64,000 nt of DNA, from positions 62,001 through 126,000 of the forward strand of contig CALUUN010000004.1 of the NCBI GenBank assembly GCA_944323995.1, given 5' to 3'. This stretch comes from Candidatus Gastranaerophilales bacterium (lineage in GTDB: Bacteria; Cyanobacteriota; Vampirovibrionia; Gastranaerophilales; Gastranaerophilaceae). Position numbers and translations under genes: made by a program. Positions 42,329-50,837 of this stretch are shown piece by piece (position 1 is the first letter of the stretch; each line of letters starts with the position of its first letter). The notes under the pieces are model-generated. The model did not search any database and was not told the DNA's origin. It was given only the letters and a program-made list of their open reading frames with translations.

Positions 42329-43788
42329 TAATTCACGTCCTCAATTGCTATTGTAACATCCTGCGGCAGTGCCATTGCTTTTTCAAGAGCGGCACGCGCC
42401 ACATTATAATTATATACCGTTTGAACATAATTGTGCTGGGCATTATTGTATTGAACTTTAGCGTCTTGAAGTTCTATAAAATCACCGAGTCCCACAGCGT
42501 ATCTTCCGTCAGCCAGTTCAAAATTCTCAAGTGTTTGTCTTACTTTTACCGCCAGCAGCGGGATTTGTTTTTCAAGTTCTATCATATTTACGTATGCGTT
42601 TTGAACTTCAAAATAGACATTTTGTTTCAAAAGATCTATTTCGTTCTGCGCGAGTTTTACCTGAAGTTTGCCGCTGTCGATTTCGTGTTTTTTGCTTAAA
42701 ATATTCACGCTGCTGGATAATGTTACGCCGACGTTGAATGAGCTGGTTGAATTCATGTTTCTGTAACCGTAGCCGGCACTTGCCGAAAGTTCAGGGAAAT
42801 ATTCGCGTTTTATGTATAAAAGGTTTTCTTCCATTGCCTTTAATGTTGCGTCATAGGCTTTTAAATCAGGGCGGTTTTTGTAAGCAAGTTCCACTGATTT
42901 TTCAAATGTGTATGGAAATTCTTCAAATTTGTAATCCGTTATTATATCTGTTTTTTCGACTGAAGAGGTGAGGGTTGCATCCTGAACATCTTCGGGCAGA
43001 GTATCCAAATTGTTTCTTTTGTCCAATTCTTCAAGGTCAATTGTATATGTGCTCAAGTTAAACGTTTCGGTCGGAGTGATTTCATAATCCGGTGTGAAGG
43101 CAATGTACATAGAGTTATTCAGCGTAACCATTGCGTTTTTGTAGGCTTTTTCAGCATTAACAAGGGTTACTTTTGAATCGCTCAGGTTAACTTCCGCGTT
43201 TACGAGGTCTATTTTTGACCTTATTCCCTCGTCAAAATAGGCTTTTGTTCTTTGATAATTGCGTTCGTTAATCTGGACATTTGCCTTATTGATGTCAACG
43301 GCGGCTTTTGCGGCGAGAACTCCGTAGTAGTTTGTTTTTACTTCATAAATCGTATCCAGAACTCCGTCATCAAAGTTAAATAATGCGGTTATGAGGTTGA
43401 ATTTTTGCATGCGGATATTTGCGTTTGTTTTGCCGAAATTCCAGATTAACTGGTTTAAAGATGCCTGCACATTGTAATTATTTGTGCCGGTCATATTTCT
43501 GCTGTATCTGCTTGAGCTGGCCGTATCATTGAATGTATAACCGGTACTGACGCCGAGAGTCGGGAAATAGGCTGCCTTTGCGATTCCGACGTTACTTTTT
43601 GAAACTCCGTAATTGTATTTAAACCTTTTTATAATCGGACTGTTTTCAAGCGCGATTCTTATACAGTCATTTATGGTTACGATGCTGTCTTTTTCAATAG
43701 TAATTTCTTCAATAGCGCATGCGGAAATGCTTGTCAAAAGGGTAAATGACAGGCAAAGTGCTATAATATTTTTTATACAAAACCGCAA
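42328..43788 (-). CDS. TolC-like outer-membrane efflux protein
   Basis: A 486-residue protein with a signal peptide (IIALCLSFTLLTSISACA). It has two outer-membrane efflux protein repeats: NSPIIKRFKYNYGVSKSNVGIAKAAYFPTLG-type and YKNRPDLKAYDATLKAMEENL with long coiled segments (NLSDSKVTLVNAEKAYKNAMVTLNNS; QLQVKLAQ-like). The C-terminal helix ends in YNYNVARAALEKAMALPQD. It forms the trimeric exit duct for the MacA/MacB-type proteins that follow. The start is TTG at 43788 with GAGG nine bases upstream. Confidence 0.9.
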   Translation of the reverse strand: MRFCIKNIIALCLSFTLLTSISACAIEEITIEKDSIVTINDCIRIALENSPIIKRFKYNYGVSKSNVGIAKAAYFPTLGVSTGYTFNDTASSSRYSRNMTGTNNYNVQASLNQLIWNFGKTNANIRMQKFNLITALFNFDDGVLDTIYEVKTNYYGVLAAKAAVDINKANVQINERNYQRTKAYFDEGIRSKIDLVNAEVNLSDSKVTLVNAEKAYKNAMVTLNNSMYIAFTPDYEITPTETFNLSTYTIDLEELDKRNNLDTLPEDVQDATLTSSVEKTDIITDYKFEEFPYTFEKSVELAYKNRPDLKAYDATLKAMEENLLYIKREYFPELSASAGYGYRNMNSTSSFNVGVTLSSSVNILSKKHEIDSGKLQVKLAQNEIDLLKQNVYFEVQNAYVNMIELEKQIPLLAVKVRQTLENFELADGRYAVGLGDFIELQDAKVQYNNAQHNYVQTVYNYNVARAALEKAMALPQDVTIAIEDVN

Positions 43789-43856
43789 AATCGCTATCCT
43801 CTTTTTTATATAACGATTTAAGCATGTTTTTTGTTCATTTTAATCATTTATTCAAA

Positions 43857-45326
43857 TTAATTTTGCTTGAAATTCCAGAAATCACGTTCCAGAAGCACAA
43901 GGAACGGAATTAATTCAAGACGTCCGACAAGCATATTTGCCGTAAAAATTAATTTTGAAGATACATGCAGGCTGCTGAAATTTCCCATCGGCCCGATTAC
44001 CGGCCCGAAACCGGGGCCTGAATCGCCCAGAGTCGTTATTGCACCAGAAACACCTATTACGGTATTTTGTTCGATTAAGGATACAGTTAATGCTGTTAAT
44101 AAAAATATAAAGAAATAGAAAAATACAAAAACAATAATCTGTCTGATAATTTCCGGCTGAATTATCATATTATCAACCTTAATATTTACCACTGCATTCG
44201 GGTGTAAAATTCTGAAAATTTCACTTTTCATTGATTTGAAAACAAGAATCCAGCGTGTCATTTTGATACCGCCGCCGGCAGATCCTGCGCAGGAGCCTGT
44301 AAACATGGCAATGAACAGTAAAAGTTTTGCGCTTAAACTCCATTGTGCAAAATCCGCACTTGCACTTCCTGTTGAAGTTGTGAGGCTTATTACCTGATAA
44401 AATCCGGCCGTTACCGCGTCAAATAAATTATAATGATCGTTTAAATACAATGCGGCTGCAACAAGTCCGGACAGAATTAAAACTACGTAAGTATAAACCC
44501 GAAATTCTTCACTTTTAAAAAGAACAAACGGATTTTTTTGTTTTATTGCACGTAATTGCAGCAAAAAGTTGGCGCCTGCGAGAAACATAAAAAATGTCAT
44601 AATCCAGGTAATCAGGTTTGAATTATAGCCCATTGTGCTTTGAGAATTTGGAGAAAAACCTCCTGCGGCAAGTGTTGACATAGCATTGCAGACAGCGTCA
44701 AATTTAGGCATTCCGGCCATAACCAGAAGTATTGCGGCAAGTATTGTAAGCCCCAGATAAATTCCCCACAGTGCAGATGCCGTATTTCTGATTCTGGGTG
44801 ACAATTTTTCTTCAACAGGGCCCGGAGCTTCCGCAAAAAACATCTGCCTTCCTGCAACCGCAAATTGAGGAAGTACGGCAACGAACAATACTATAATTCC
44901 CATACCGCCCAGCCATTGCGTAAATGAACGCCAGAAAAACATGGTTTTAGGGTAATTGTAGTGCGTTAATATTGTTGCGCCGGTTGTCGTAATTCCGGAA
45001 ACCGATTCAAACAAAGCATCAACCGGATTAATCCCGTAAAACAAAAACGGCAGCGCCGCAAGAATTCCGAAAATTACCCATGAAATGGCGACTATAAAAA
45101 GGGCTTCCGATTTTTTTATGTCGTTCAGATTTGATATTTCGCAATTTTTGCAGGCAATTTTTTTTGTTAATACGCCGAAAATTACCGAAATCAACCCGAT
45201 GCTTAAAAACGGAACTGTTGAATAAAAATCTTTATAATAAACAGCAACTAATATCGGTACAAAAAGCATAATCCCGACATATTTTGTGACTATTCCCAAA
45301 GCATAAAGCAAATAATTTATACGCAT
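43857..45326 (-). CDS. trkH: Trk-type potassium uptake protein, membrane subunit (TrkH)
   Basis: A 489-residue protein with about ten membrane helices and four pore-loop regions bearing the filter glycines (SVSGITTTGATILTHY; AMSTLAAGGFSPNSQSTMGY; QVISLTTSTGSASADF; GAITTLGDSGPGFGPVIGPMGNF). Takes up K+ using the membrane potential or Na+. It overlaps trkA by one base, giving the complete Trk system. Downstream (68 bases) begins the TolC/Mac efflux cluster on the same strand. Confidence 0.94.
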   Translation of the reverse strand: MRINYLLYALGIVTKYVGIMLFVPILVAVYYKDFYSTVPFLSIGLISVIFGVLTKKIACKNCEISNLNDIKKSEALFIVAISWVIFGILAALPFLFYGINPVDALFESVSGITTTGATILTHYNYPKTMFFWRSFTQWLGGMGIIVLFVAVLPQFAVAGRQMFFAEAPGPVEEKLSPRIRNTASALWGIYLGLTILAAILLVMAGMPKFDAVCNAMSTLAAGGFSPNSQSTMGYNSNLITWIMTFFMFLAGANFLLQLRAIKQKNPFVLFKSEEFRVYTYVVLILSGLVAAALYLNDHYNLFDAVTAGFYQVISLTTSTGSASADFAQWSLSAKLLLFIAMFTGSCAGSAGGGIKMTRWILVFKSMKSEIFRILHPNAVVNIKVDNMIIQPEIIRQIIVFVFFYFFIFLLTALTVSLIEQNTVIGVSGAITTLGDSGPGFGPVIGPMGNFSSLHVSSKLIFTANMLVGRLELIPFLVLLERDFWNFKQN

Positions 45327-46666
45327 TATCCTACCTTAAAGTATTCTTTTATACCTTCCGCATCTTTAGCCATAGTGAACGTAATCAAAACATCTCCGGT
45401 TTTTATTTGAGTATCGCCGTAAGGAATTATAACGGAATTTTTCCTGTGGATTGCCCCGATAACCGTTCTGCCCGGAAATCTCAATTCCATAATCTTTTTG
45501 TTGTTAAATTCTTCTTTTACGGTAATTTCAAGAACTTCACCCTGACCTTGTTCGACTGTTGCAAGAATATCAACGTTATTTTCTTCCAGATCGTTTTTAA
45601 CCTCATTAATTGCGGAATTTTTCGGAGAAATCGCAATATCAATTCCGACTTTTTCAAAAAGAGGGATGTTTAAAACTTTTGCAACGCGTGCGATAACACG
45701 TTTTACGCCGAGCTGTTTGCAAAGCAGAGAACACAGAAGATTTCTCTCATCGTTATTGGTAACACTGATTACGATGTCGCTTGAGCCGATGTCTTCTTCA
45801 TCAAGAATTTTTAAATTTGTTCCGTCGCCGTGGATAATCATTGTCCGTTCAAGAATTTGCGATAAAAACTGGCAGCGTTCGTAATCTTTTTCAATGATTT
45901 TTGTTTTAATTTTTAAATCATCAAGGCTTTTTGCAAGCATTGCGCCGACATTTCCTCCGCCAATAATTGCGGCTGATTTGACCTGCTCTTTTTCGTGGAA
46001 AAAAGTACCGGCAAGAATATCAAGCGAATGCGGGGTGCCCATAAATATCAATTTGTCATCAGAAAGAATTTCGGTTTCGCCGTTCGGGATAAAAAGTTTG
46101 CTGTCGCGTGTTACGCCGACAATTACGGTATCTTTTGTAAACCCGATATCTTTGATTTTTTTATTAACAATGGGCAGGCCGGGTTTGACTTTATATTCCA
46201 GAAGTCTTGCCTTGCCGTCCGCGAAATTTTCAACATCAAGCGCGTGTGCAACGGTTACAATTCTGAAGATATCCTGAGTCAAAAGTTCTTCCGGCCAGAT
46301 TATGTAATCAATGAAAAAGTCGCAGTAATAGCTGTCATTTTGATTTTTATTTAAGGCATTTTTGTATTCTTCTTTACTTACAAAACATATTGTTCTAATG
46401 CCGCTGACTTTTTTTGCTGCAAGACAGGCAACGATATTCGCTTCATCAACGGCTGTGCAGGCTATGAATACATCGGCATTTCTTATATCCGCCTGACGGA
46501 GAATTTCGGTATCTGTTGCGTTCCCGTGGACAAAACTTATGTCGAGTTTGTCAAATTCATCCGTTCTGTTTTCTTCTTTGTCTATAATTGTTATGTCGTG
46601 GTCTTCAAAAAATTCCGTTGCAAGCAGGCATCCTACTTCTGTTGCGCCAAAAATTATAATTTTCAC
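45326..46666 (-). CDS. trkA: Trk potassium uptake regulatory protein TrkA
   Basis: A 446-residue cytoplasmic protein with two tandem RCK units, each an NAD(H)-binding Rossmann fold plus TrkA-C domain. The first begins MKIIIFGATEVGCLLATEFFED with acidic DITIIDKEE; the second begins KSAAIIGGGNVGAMLAKSLDDL near residue 232. It gates TrkH in response to nucleotides. The GATEVG motif deviates slightly from GxGxxG in the first unit, as often seen in TrkA. Confidence 0.94.
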   Translation of the reverse strand: MKIIIFGATEVGCLLATEFFEDHDITIIDKEENRTDEFDKLDISFVHGNATDTEILRQADIRNADVFIACTAVDEANIVACLAAKKVSGIRTICFVSKEEYKNALNKNQNDSYYCDFFIDYIIWPEELLTQDIFRIVTVAHALDVENFADGKARLLEYKVKPGLPIVNKKIKDIGFTKDTVIVGVTRDSKLFIPNGETEILSDDKLIFMGTPHSLDILAGTFFHEKEQVKSAAIIGGGNVGAMLAKSLDDLKIKTKIIEKDYERCQFLSQILERTMIIHGDGTNLKILDEEDIGSSDIVISVTNNDERNLLCSLLCKQLGVKRVIARVAKVLNIPLFEKVGIDIAISPKNSAINEVKNDLEENNVDILATVEQGQGEVLEITVKEEFNNKKIMELRFPGRTVIGAIHRKNSVIIPYGDTQIKTGDVLITFTMAKDAEGIKEYFKVG

Positions 46667-46681
46667 GTCAATATCACCTTT

Positions 46682-46948
46682 TTACTTAAATCCCAGCAAA
46701 ATATATACAATAAGATTCTGAACAATCTGCAAAACAATAAGCGCGACAATGGGCGAAAAATCCAATCCTCCCAGCGGCGGAATCCGGCGTCTGAATACAT
46801 TCAGATAAATATCCGTAATATCGCGCAAAGTGCTCCAGGGCTGATTTTCCCAGCGCAGGCCGGGAATCCAGCTCAAAAATATCCTCAGTATAATCAAGAA
46901 AAAATACAGGTTAAAAATATTATTTATGCCGTGAATTATTCCTATCAT
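46682..46948 (-). CDS. YggT family membrane protein
   Basis: An 88-residue protein with two hydrophobic helices (IFNLYFFLIILRIFLSWIPG and SPIVALIVLQIVQNLIVYIL) and the family motif RRIPPLGGLDFSPIVA. YggT proteins occur near cell-division and osmotic-adaptation genes; the exact role is not settled. It lies between mtnP (12 bases upstream) and trkA (15 bases downstream) and is probably co-transcribed. Confidence 0.88.
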   Translation of the reverse strand: MIGIIHGINNIFNLYFFLIILRIFLSWIPGLRWENQPWSTLRDITDIYLNVFRRRIPPLGGLDFSPIVALIVLQIVQNLIVYILLGFK

Positions 46949-46960
46949 ATATATCCTTTC

Positions 46961-47764
46961 TTATAATTGTGAGTGCTGTTTGGTTAATGCGCATTCGCAA
47001 TTATTTCTTTCGTGCGGAATATTTTCAATCATATTAAACAATAATGATTTAAGATTTGCAACATTGTTATTAAACACTTCAATAACTTCGTGGTGCGAAA
47101 CCGGCGGAACATCTCCGACAAGTCCGGCATCGTAATCCGTTATCAAAGATATATTTAGCGGGCACATATCAAGTTCTTTTACAAGATAGGCTTCAGGGAA
47201 TGCGGACATATTGATTACATGCCAGCCCTGGCTTGTAAAGAATTTTGATTCTGCTTTTGTTGAAAATCTCGGGCCGTTGATAACAACAACAGTTCCGGTT
47301 TCATGAATATTAATACCTAATTTTTTACCCTGTTCAATCGCCAGTTTTCTAAGTTCCGGACAATAAGGATCCGCTGCAGACGGGTGGGTTACGACAGGGC
47401 CTTCAAAGAAAGTTGATTTTCTTCCGTTCGTCCAATCCACAAACTGATCGCAGATTACAAAATCTCCGGGTTTAACTTCTTTTTGCAAACTTCCGGCAGC
47501 ACAGGGCGAAATTACTCTTTTGCATCCGATTGATTTCATTGCCCATACGTTTGCTCTGTAGTTAATTAAATGCGGCAAAATAGTATGGTTTCTGCCGTGT
47601 CTGGGCATAAATGCAACTTTGTGCGAGCCGATTTTGCCCAGAAATATATTGTCACTCGGCATTCCGTACGGTGTTTCCACCTTAATTTCTTCAATATCGT
47701 CAAGAAATTTGTAAAATCCTGAACCGCCGAATACACCTATTGTTGCTAAATTTTTATTTTCCAT
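46961..47764 (-). CDS. mtnP: S-methyl-5'-thioadenosine phosphorylase
   Basis: A 267-residue protein of the PNP/MTAP family. The phosphate-binding loop is IGVFGGSGFYKF, with MPRHGRNHTILPHLINYRANVWAMKSIG, SPCAAGSLQKEVKPGDFVICDQF and NMSAFPEAYLVKELDMCPLNISLITDYDAG. It cleaves methylthioadenosine to adenine and methylthioribose-1-phosphate in methionine salvage after polyamine synthesis. The INMSAFPEA segment agrees with methylthioadenosine rather than inosine/guanosine specificity. The 277 bases upstream, shared with the divergent transglycosylase, hold no obvious gene. Confidence 0.9.
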   Translation of the reverse strand: MENKNLATIGVFGGSGFYKFLDDIEEIKVETPYGMPSDNIFLGKIGSHKVAFMPRHGRNHTILPHLINYRANVWAMKSIGCKRVISPCAAGSLQKEVKPGDFVICDQFVDWTNGRKSTFFEGPVVTHPSAADPYCPELRKLAIEQGKKLGINIHETGTVVVINGPRFSTKAESKFFTSQGWHVINMSAFPEAYLVKELDMCPLNISLITDYDAGLVGDVPPVSHHEVIEVFNNNVANLKSLLFNMIENIPHERNNCECALTKQHSQL

Positions 47765-48041
47765 TTTTTTCTCCTGTTATGAGATTTATTTTAGCATAAA
47801 CATTTTGATAAATACATTTTAGCAAAATAATGTATTTCAGCCTTAAATGTTAAGCGGCTGAAATTATCTCACAGAGTGCATTTTAGGCACATGCAGGATT
47901 GCGGATTTTTAATTTGGACTTGAAATTTAAAATTTTTGTATTACGATGTTTATATAAAAATTATTCCAAAGAGTTATAATTTAAACAACCGTTTAAAAAG
48001 AAGGCTTGGAGGATTTCAATTTACAACCAGAGGATTACATT

Positions 48042-48653
48042 TTGAAAAAACTGTTACTATTCACTACTGCGATAGTGTTTATGTTATTTTCACAGGCATA
48101 CGCATCAGACATAAATACAATTAAGGCAACGATAGTAAAGCATTCAATTGAAATGGGGGTAGACCCTGCAATTGCCTTGAGTATCGCAAGAGCGGAATCA
48201 GGATTCCGTCATGAAGCAAGAAGTGCCCACGGCGCTGTCGGAGTATTTCAATTAATGCCTTCAACCGCAAAGAGAATGGGTTTGAACGCATATTCGCTGA
48301 ATGATAATATCAGAGGCGGAATTATGTATTACAAGAACATGTATAAAATGTTCGGTTCTATGGAATTGGCGCTTGCTGCTTATAATGCTGGCCCGGGCAA
48401 CGTAAAAAGATATAACAATAAAGTTCCGCCGTATGCGGAAACAAAACGTTTTATCGCAAAAATCATGTCAGATTATCACAGATTAAAATCAAACCCCGAT
48501 CCTGCGATGATAAATGCTTCAAAACCGCAGACTATGGCGCCTAAGGCTGCTCCGGCACCTGTTGTGTCAAGGGTAGAGGACAAGCTGCAGGTTGAGGTTC
48601 TGGATGAAGACCCGCTTGATTTGGAATTGAATCCGGAAACGTTCTCTATATAA
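48042..48653 (+). CDS. Lytic transglycosylase (SLT domain), secreted
   Basis: A 203-residue protein with a signal peptide (KKLLLFTTAIVFMLFSQAYA) and an SLT/goose-lysozyme domain: catalytic Glu52 in ARAESGFRHEARSAHGAVGVFQLMP, then LALAAYNAGPGNVKRY. It cleaves peptidoglycan glycosidic bonds. After residue ~150 there is an Ala/Pro-rich linker and an acidic tail. The start is taken as TTG 48042, with AGAGGA eight bases upstream and the signal peptide directly after. A further TTG at 48006 would put 12 polar residues before the signal peptide and is less likely. Confidence 0.88.
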   Translation: MKKLLLFTTAIVFMLFSQAYASDINTIKATIVKHSIEMGVDPAIALSIARAESGFRHEARSAHGAVGVFQLMPSTAKRMGLNAYSLNDNIRGGIMYYKNMYKMFGSMELALAAYNAGPGNVKRYNNKVPPYAETKRFIAKIMSDYHRLKSNPDPAMINASKPQTMAPKAAPAPVVSRVEDKLQVEVLDEDPLDLELNPETFSI

Positions 48654-48666
48654 CAAATTTTAATAA

Positions 48667-48698
48667 TAAAAAACGACCCTATAAGGGTCGTTTTTTTA
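48667..48698. terminator. Bidirectional terminator
   Basis: AAAAAACGACCC-TATA-AGGGTCGTTTTTTT between the transglycosylase and the convergent unknown gene; symmetric. Confidence 0.87.
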
Positions 48699-50573
48699 TG
48701 AGAATGCTTTGAAAGATCGTTCAACGTTCTTTTCAATAACGCTCTTAACTGAATCGTATTCAGTCTGGAGTGCATTGTGTTCGGTATCAAGTTTTTTAAG
48801 ATCGTTGTCGTATTTTTTGTCTTTGGCTTCTATTTCGTTAAGTTTTTTTGTATATTCTGCTTCTGCGCGGGCTATTGCAACTTCGTCTTCAACTTCTGTG
48901 ATATCAGAACAGCTTCCGTAAGTAGTTGCGGTCCATTTTGAATATTCAAGACCGGTATCGTCTTCAGCTTCTTCAACAAATCTTACCTGTTCCAGCATAA
49001 CAACGCCGTGCTCAAGCGCAAACTGCAGCCAGGTGTCGCTGTTTAGAAGGTTATCGTCTAACTGTTTATAGTATGTTCCGTTTTTACCTTCGGTTGATTT
49101 ATCGTCGCTTGCACCGTTCATTCTGTGCCAGAGGTTGATGTACCATTCAGTTTTCGGATCTTCGGGGTCGGGAATTTCCGGTGCGGGAATGTTATCAAGG
49201 TCTTCGGTGTAATCTTTTTTTGCATTTTCAATCCGTGTTAACCATGCACTTACTGAATTTTTCCACGCATTAACATCAGATTGATATTTAGCTTCGTCAA
49301 ACCTTGTGGTCAAAGAGCCTGCAAGTTCTGCCTGGAAATTTTTGAGATATGGTTTCAACTCATCATAAGTTATTGACGGATCCTTAAAAGATGCTCTGTT
49401 TTGTACTACATAGAAAAGGTCAACGACTTTTTCTTTAAATGTTTTCAAAACTTTTTCGCCGTTTACAAACTTGTAGTTGCTCAATAATTTATAAAGCTCA
49501 GGAGAGCTTTCAGTTGTCGTATCATCAGGGTCACTTGCAGCCATAACATTGTTGTCAGGGTTACAGATGAATTCCGAAACCTCTGACATATCTTCAGAAT
49601 AACCGGTACTTTGAATGGTTGATCCGTTGATATTGTTGTCTGTAATTGTTACTGTGTGGTTGCCGGTAGTAGTCGTGTATACACGTTCATAATCTGTTGG
49701 TACAGCAGGAGATCCATATTTTGATTCCGTTAAATCACCAGCAGATAAATCAAGTAAATGAGCTAATACGTGAAGATAACAAGTGGAGGAAGTCCTCATA
49801 GCAGCATTATAGCAGCCGCTTGATGCATCAATGAATTTGTTCGCAAGGTCCTGGCTGCCGCCGGTTTGGATTTCTTCGGTGTAGTCTTCTTCTTTAGGAA
49901 AACTCGGAGTAAAGTTCAAAAGTTCATCAACATAAGCTCCGAAAGAACCTGACAATGCATTCGGATCTTCTACTCCGTTTGTTTTAAACGAATTTGTCCA
50001 TTTTTGTATTGCATTTAAGACTGTTTGTCCGTCTGCTTCTGTCAAATCTTTAGGGTCTTTTGTTACTAATTGTTTAATTGTGGATAAATCTCCGCTTGTA
50101 AATCCGTCGATAGTTGTGTTCCAGCCGTATTTATCATTAGCATCAAAATATTGACCGTAATTTTCACCGTATATTGCCTCAAGTGCGGCGGTATATTTCG
50201 GGTTATCAACAAGTTCCACACCGTATTTTGATACAAATTCGCTTACGTTTGCGCTGTTTTCAAAATTCATTGCATCTGTTGCGCTTACCAGCAATTGACC
50301 TGATGTATTTGATATCCCGTACTGGTTTTTCATATCTGCGTACTGGTACATCAAACCCGCGGTTAACGGATTCTGTATTGTACCGCCGTCTGAATTGTAT
50401 GTTGTAAACACTAACTTTGTTGCGTTTAATGAGTCAAGATATTCCTGACTTGCTTCCTGAGTTTTGTCAGCAAGACGAACTTTTGAATTCGCTATCTGCT
50501 GCGAATGCAATTCGTTATCAGATAACCTTGCGGTTATGCTCAACAATCTCGCCTGTGACGCTGATAATCCCAT
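48696..50573 (-). CDS. Large unknown protein with conserved coiled ends and variable centre (inverted paralogue 1)
   Basis: A 625-residue protein with no signal peptide or membrane segment. The first ~100 residues (MGLSASQARLLSITARLSDN onward) and last ~150 (from IPAPEIPDPEDPKTEWY to NVERSFKAFS) are nearly identical to the divergent gene at 50838. The middle ~370 residues cannot be aligned with it. Both ends are predicted long helices, the C-terminal one a coiled coil (EAEYTKKLNEIEAKDKKYDN). Conserved helical ends with a variable centre recall flagellin-like self-assembling proteins, but I do not recognise the family. The start has AAAGGA at good spacing. Confidence 0.78.
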   Translation of the reverse strand: MGLSASQARLLSITARLSDNELHSQQIANSKVRLADKTQEASQEYLDSLNATKLVFTTYNSDGGTIQNPLTAGLMYQYADMKNQYGISNTSGQLLVSATDAMNFENSANVSEFVSKYGVELVDNPKYTAALEAIYGENYGQYFDANDKYGWNTTIDGFTSGDLSTIKQLVTKDPKDLTEADGQTVLNAIQKWTNSFKTNGVEDPNALSGSFGAYVDELLNFTPSFPKEEDYTEEIQTGGSQDLANKFIDASSGCYNAAMRTSSTCYLHVLAHLLDLSAGDLTESKYGSPAVPTDYERVYTTTTGNHTVTITDNNINGSTIQSTGYSEDMSEVSEFICNPDNNVMAASDPDDTTTESSPELYKLLSNYKFVNGEKVLKTFKEKVVDLFYVVQNRASFKDPSITYDELKPYLKNFQAELAGSLTTRFDEAKYQSDVNAWKNSVSAWLTRIENAKKDYTEDLDNIPAPEIPDPEDPKTEWYINLWHRMNGASDDKSTEGKNGTYYKQLDDNLLNSDTWLQFALEHGVVMLEQVRFVEEAEDDTGLEYSKWTATTYGSCSDITEVEDEVAIARAEAEYTKKLNEIEAKDKKYDNDLKKLDTEHNALQTEYDSVKSVIEKNVERSFKAFS

Positions 50574-50837
50574 AGAGTCCTTTCCGTATCAATAATCTGT
50601 TCATGATTACGGAAATTTTCGGGGATGACTTTAGGGGTAAAAACGCACTTAGACCATACCATACCATACCATACAGGCATTGTAACAGGGTTTCAGCCCG
50701 TTGACAAAAGTTGTTACATTTGTTTACAAGCTGTTTTAATATTACAAAATCTTAATATTTAAACAACTATATTTAAAGATAACGGCACAAAAATCCGTAA
50801 ATACATGTGGTATCAATAAAAAAGGAAATTTTTTCAG
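50574..50837. promoter_or_regulatory. Divergent promoter region of the inverted paralogue pair
   Basis: Minus-strand promoter TTGTCA (50702-50707), 17 bases, TACAAT (50679-50684) for the left gene. Overlapping it on the plus strand, TTGACA (50701-50706) with TACAAG at 18 bases may serve the right gene, so the two promoters share their -35 DNA and could exclude each other. Four tandem copies of ACCAT (50653-50672) sit at the predicted start of the left transcript. Confidence 0.6.
50653..50672. repeat. Pentanucleotide tandem repeat (ACCAT)x4
   Basis: Four perfect units in the divergent promoter region, at the expected transcription start of the 50573 gene. Short tandem repeats in such positions can vary in copy number. 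Confidence 0.85.

Noticed and set aside
48006-48041. Earlier TTG start for the lytic transglycosylase
   Set aside because: It would put polar residues before a clear signal peptide, and the best ribosome site fits TTG 48042.
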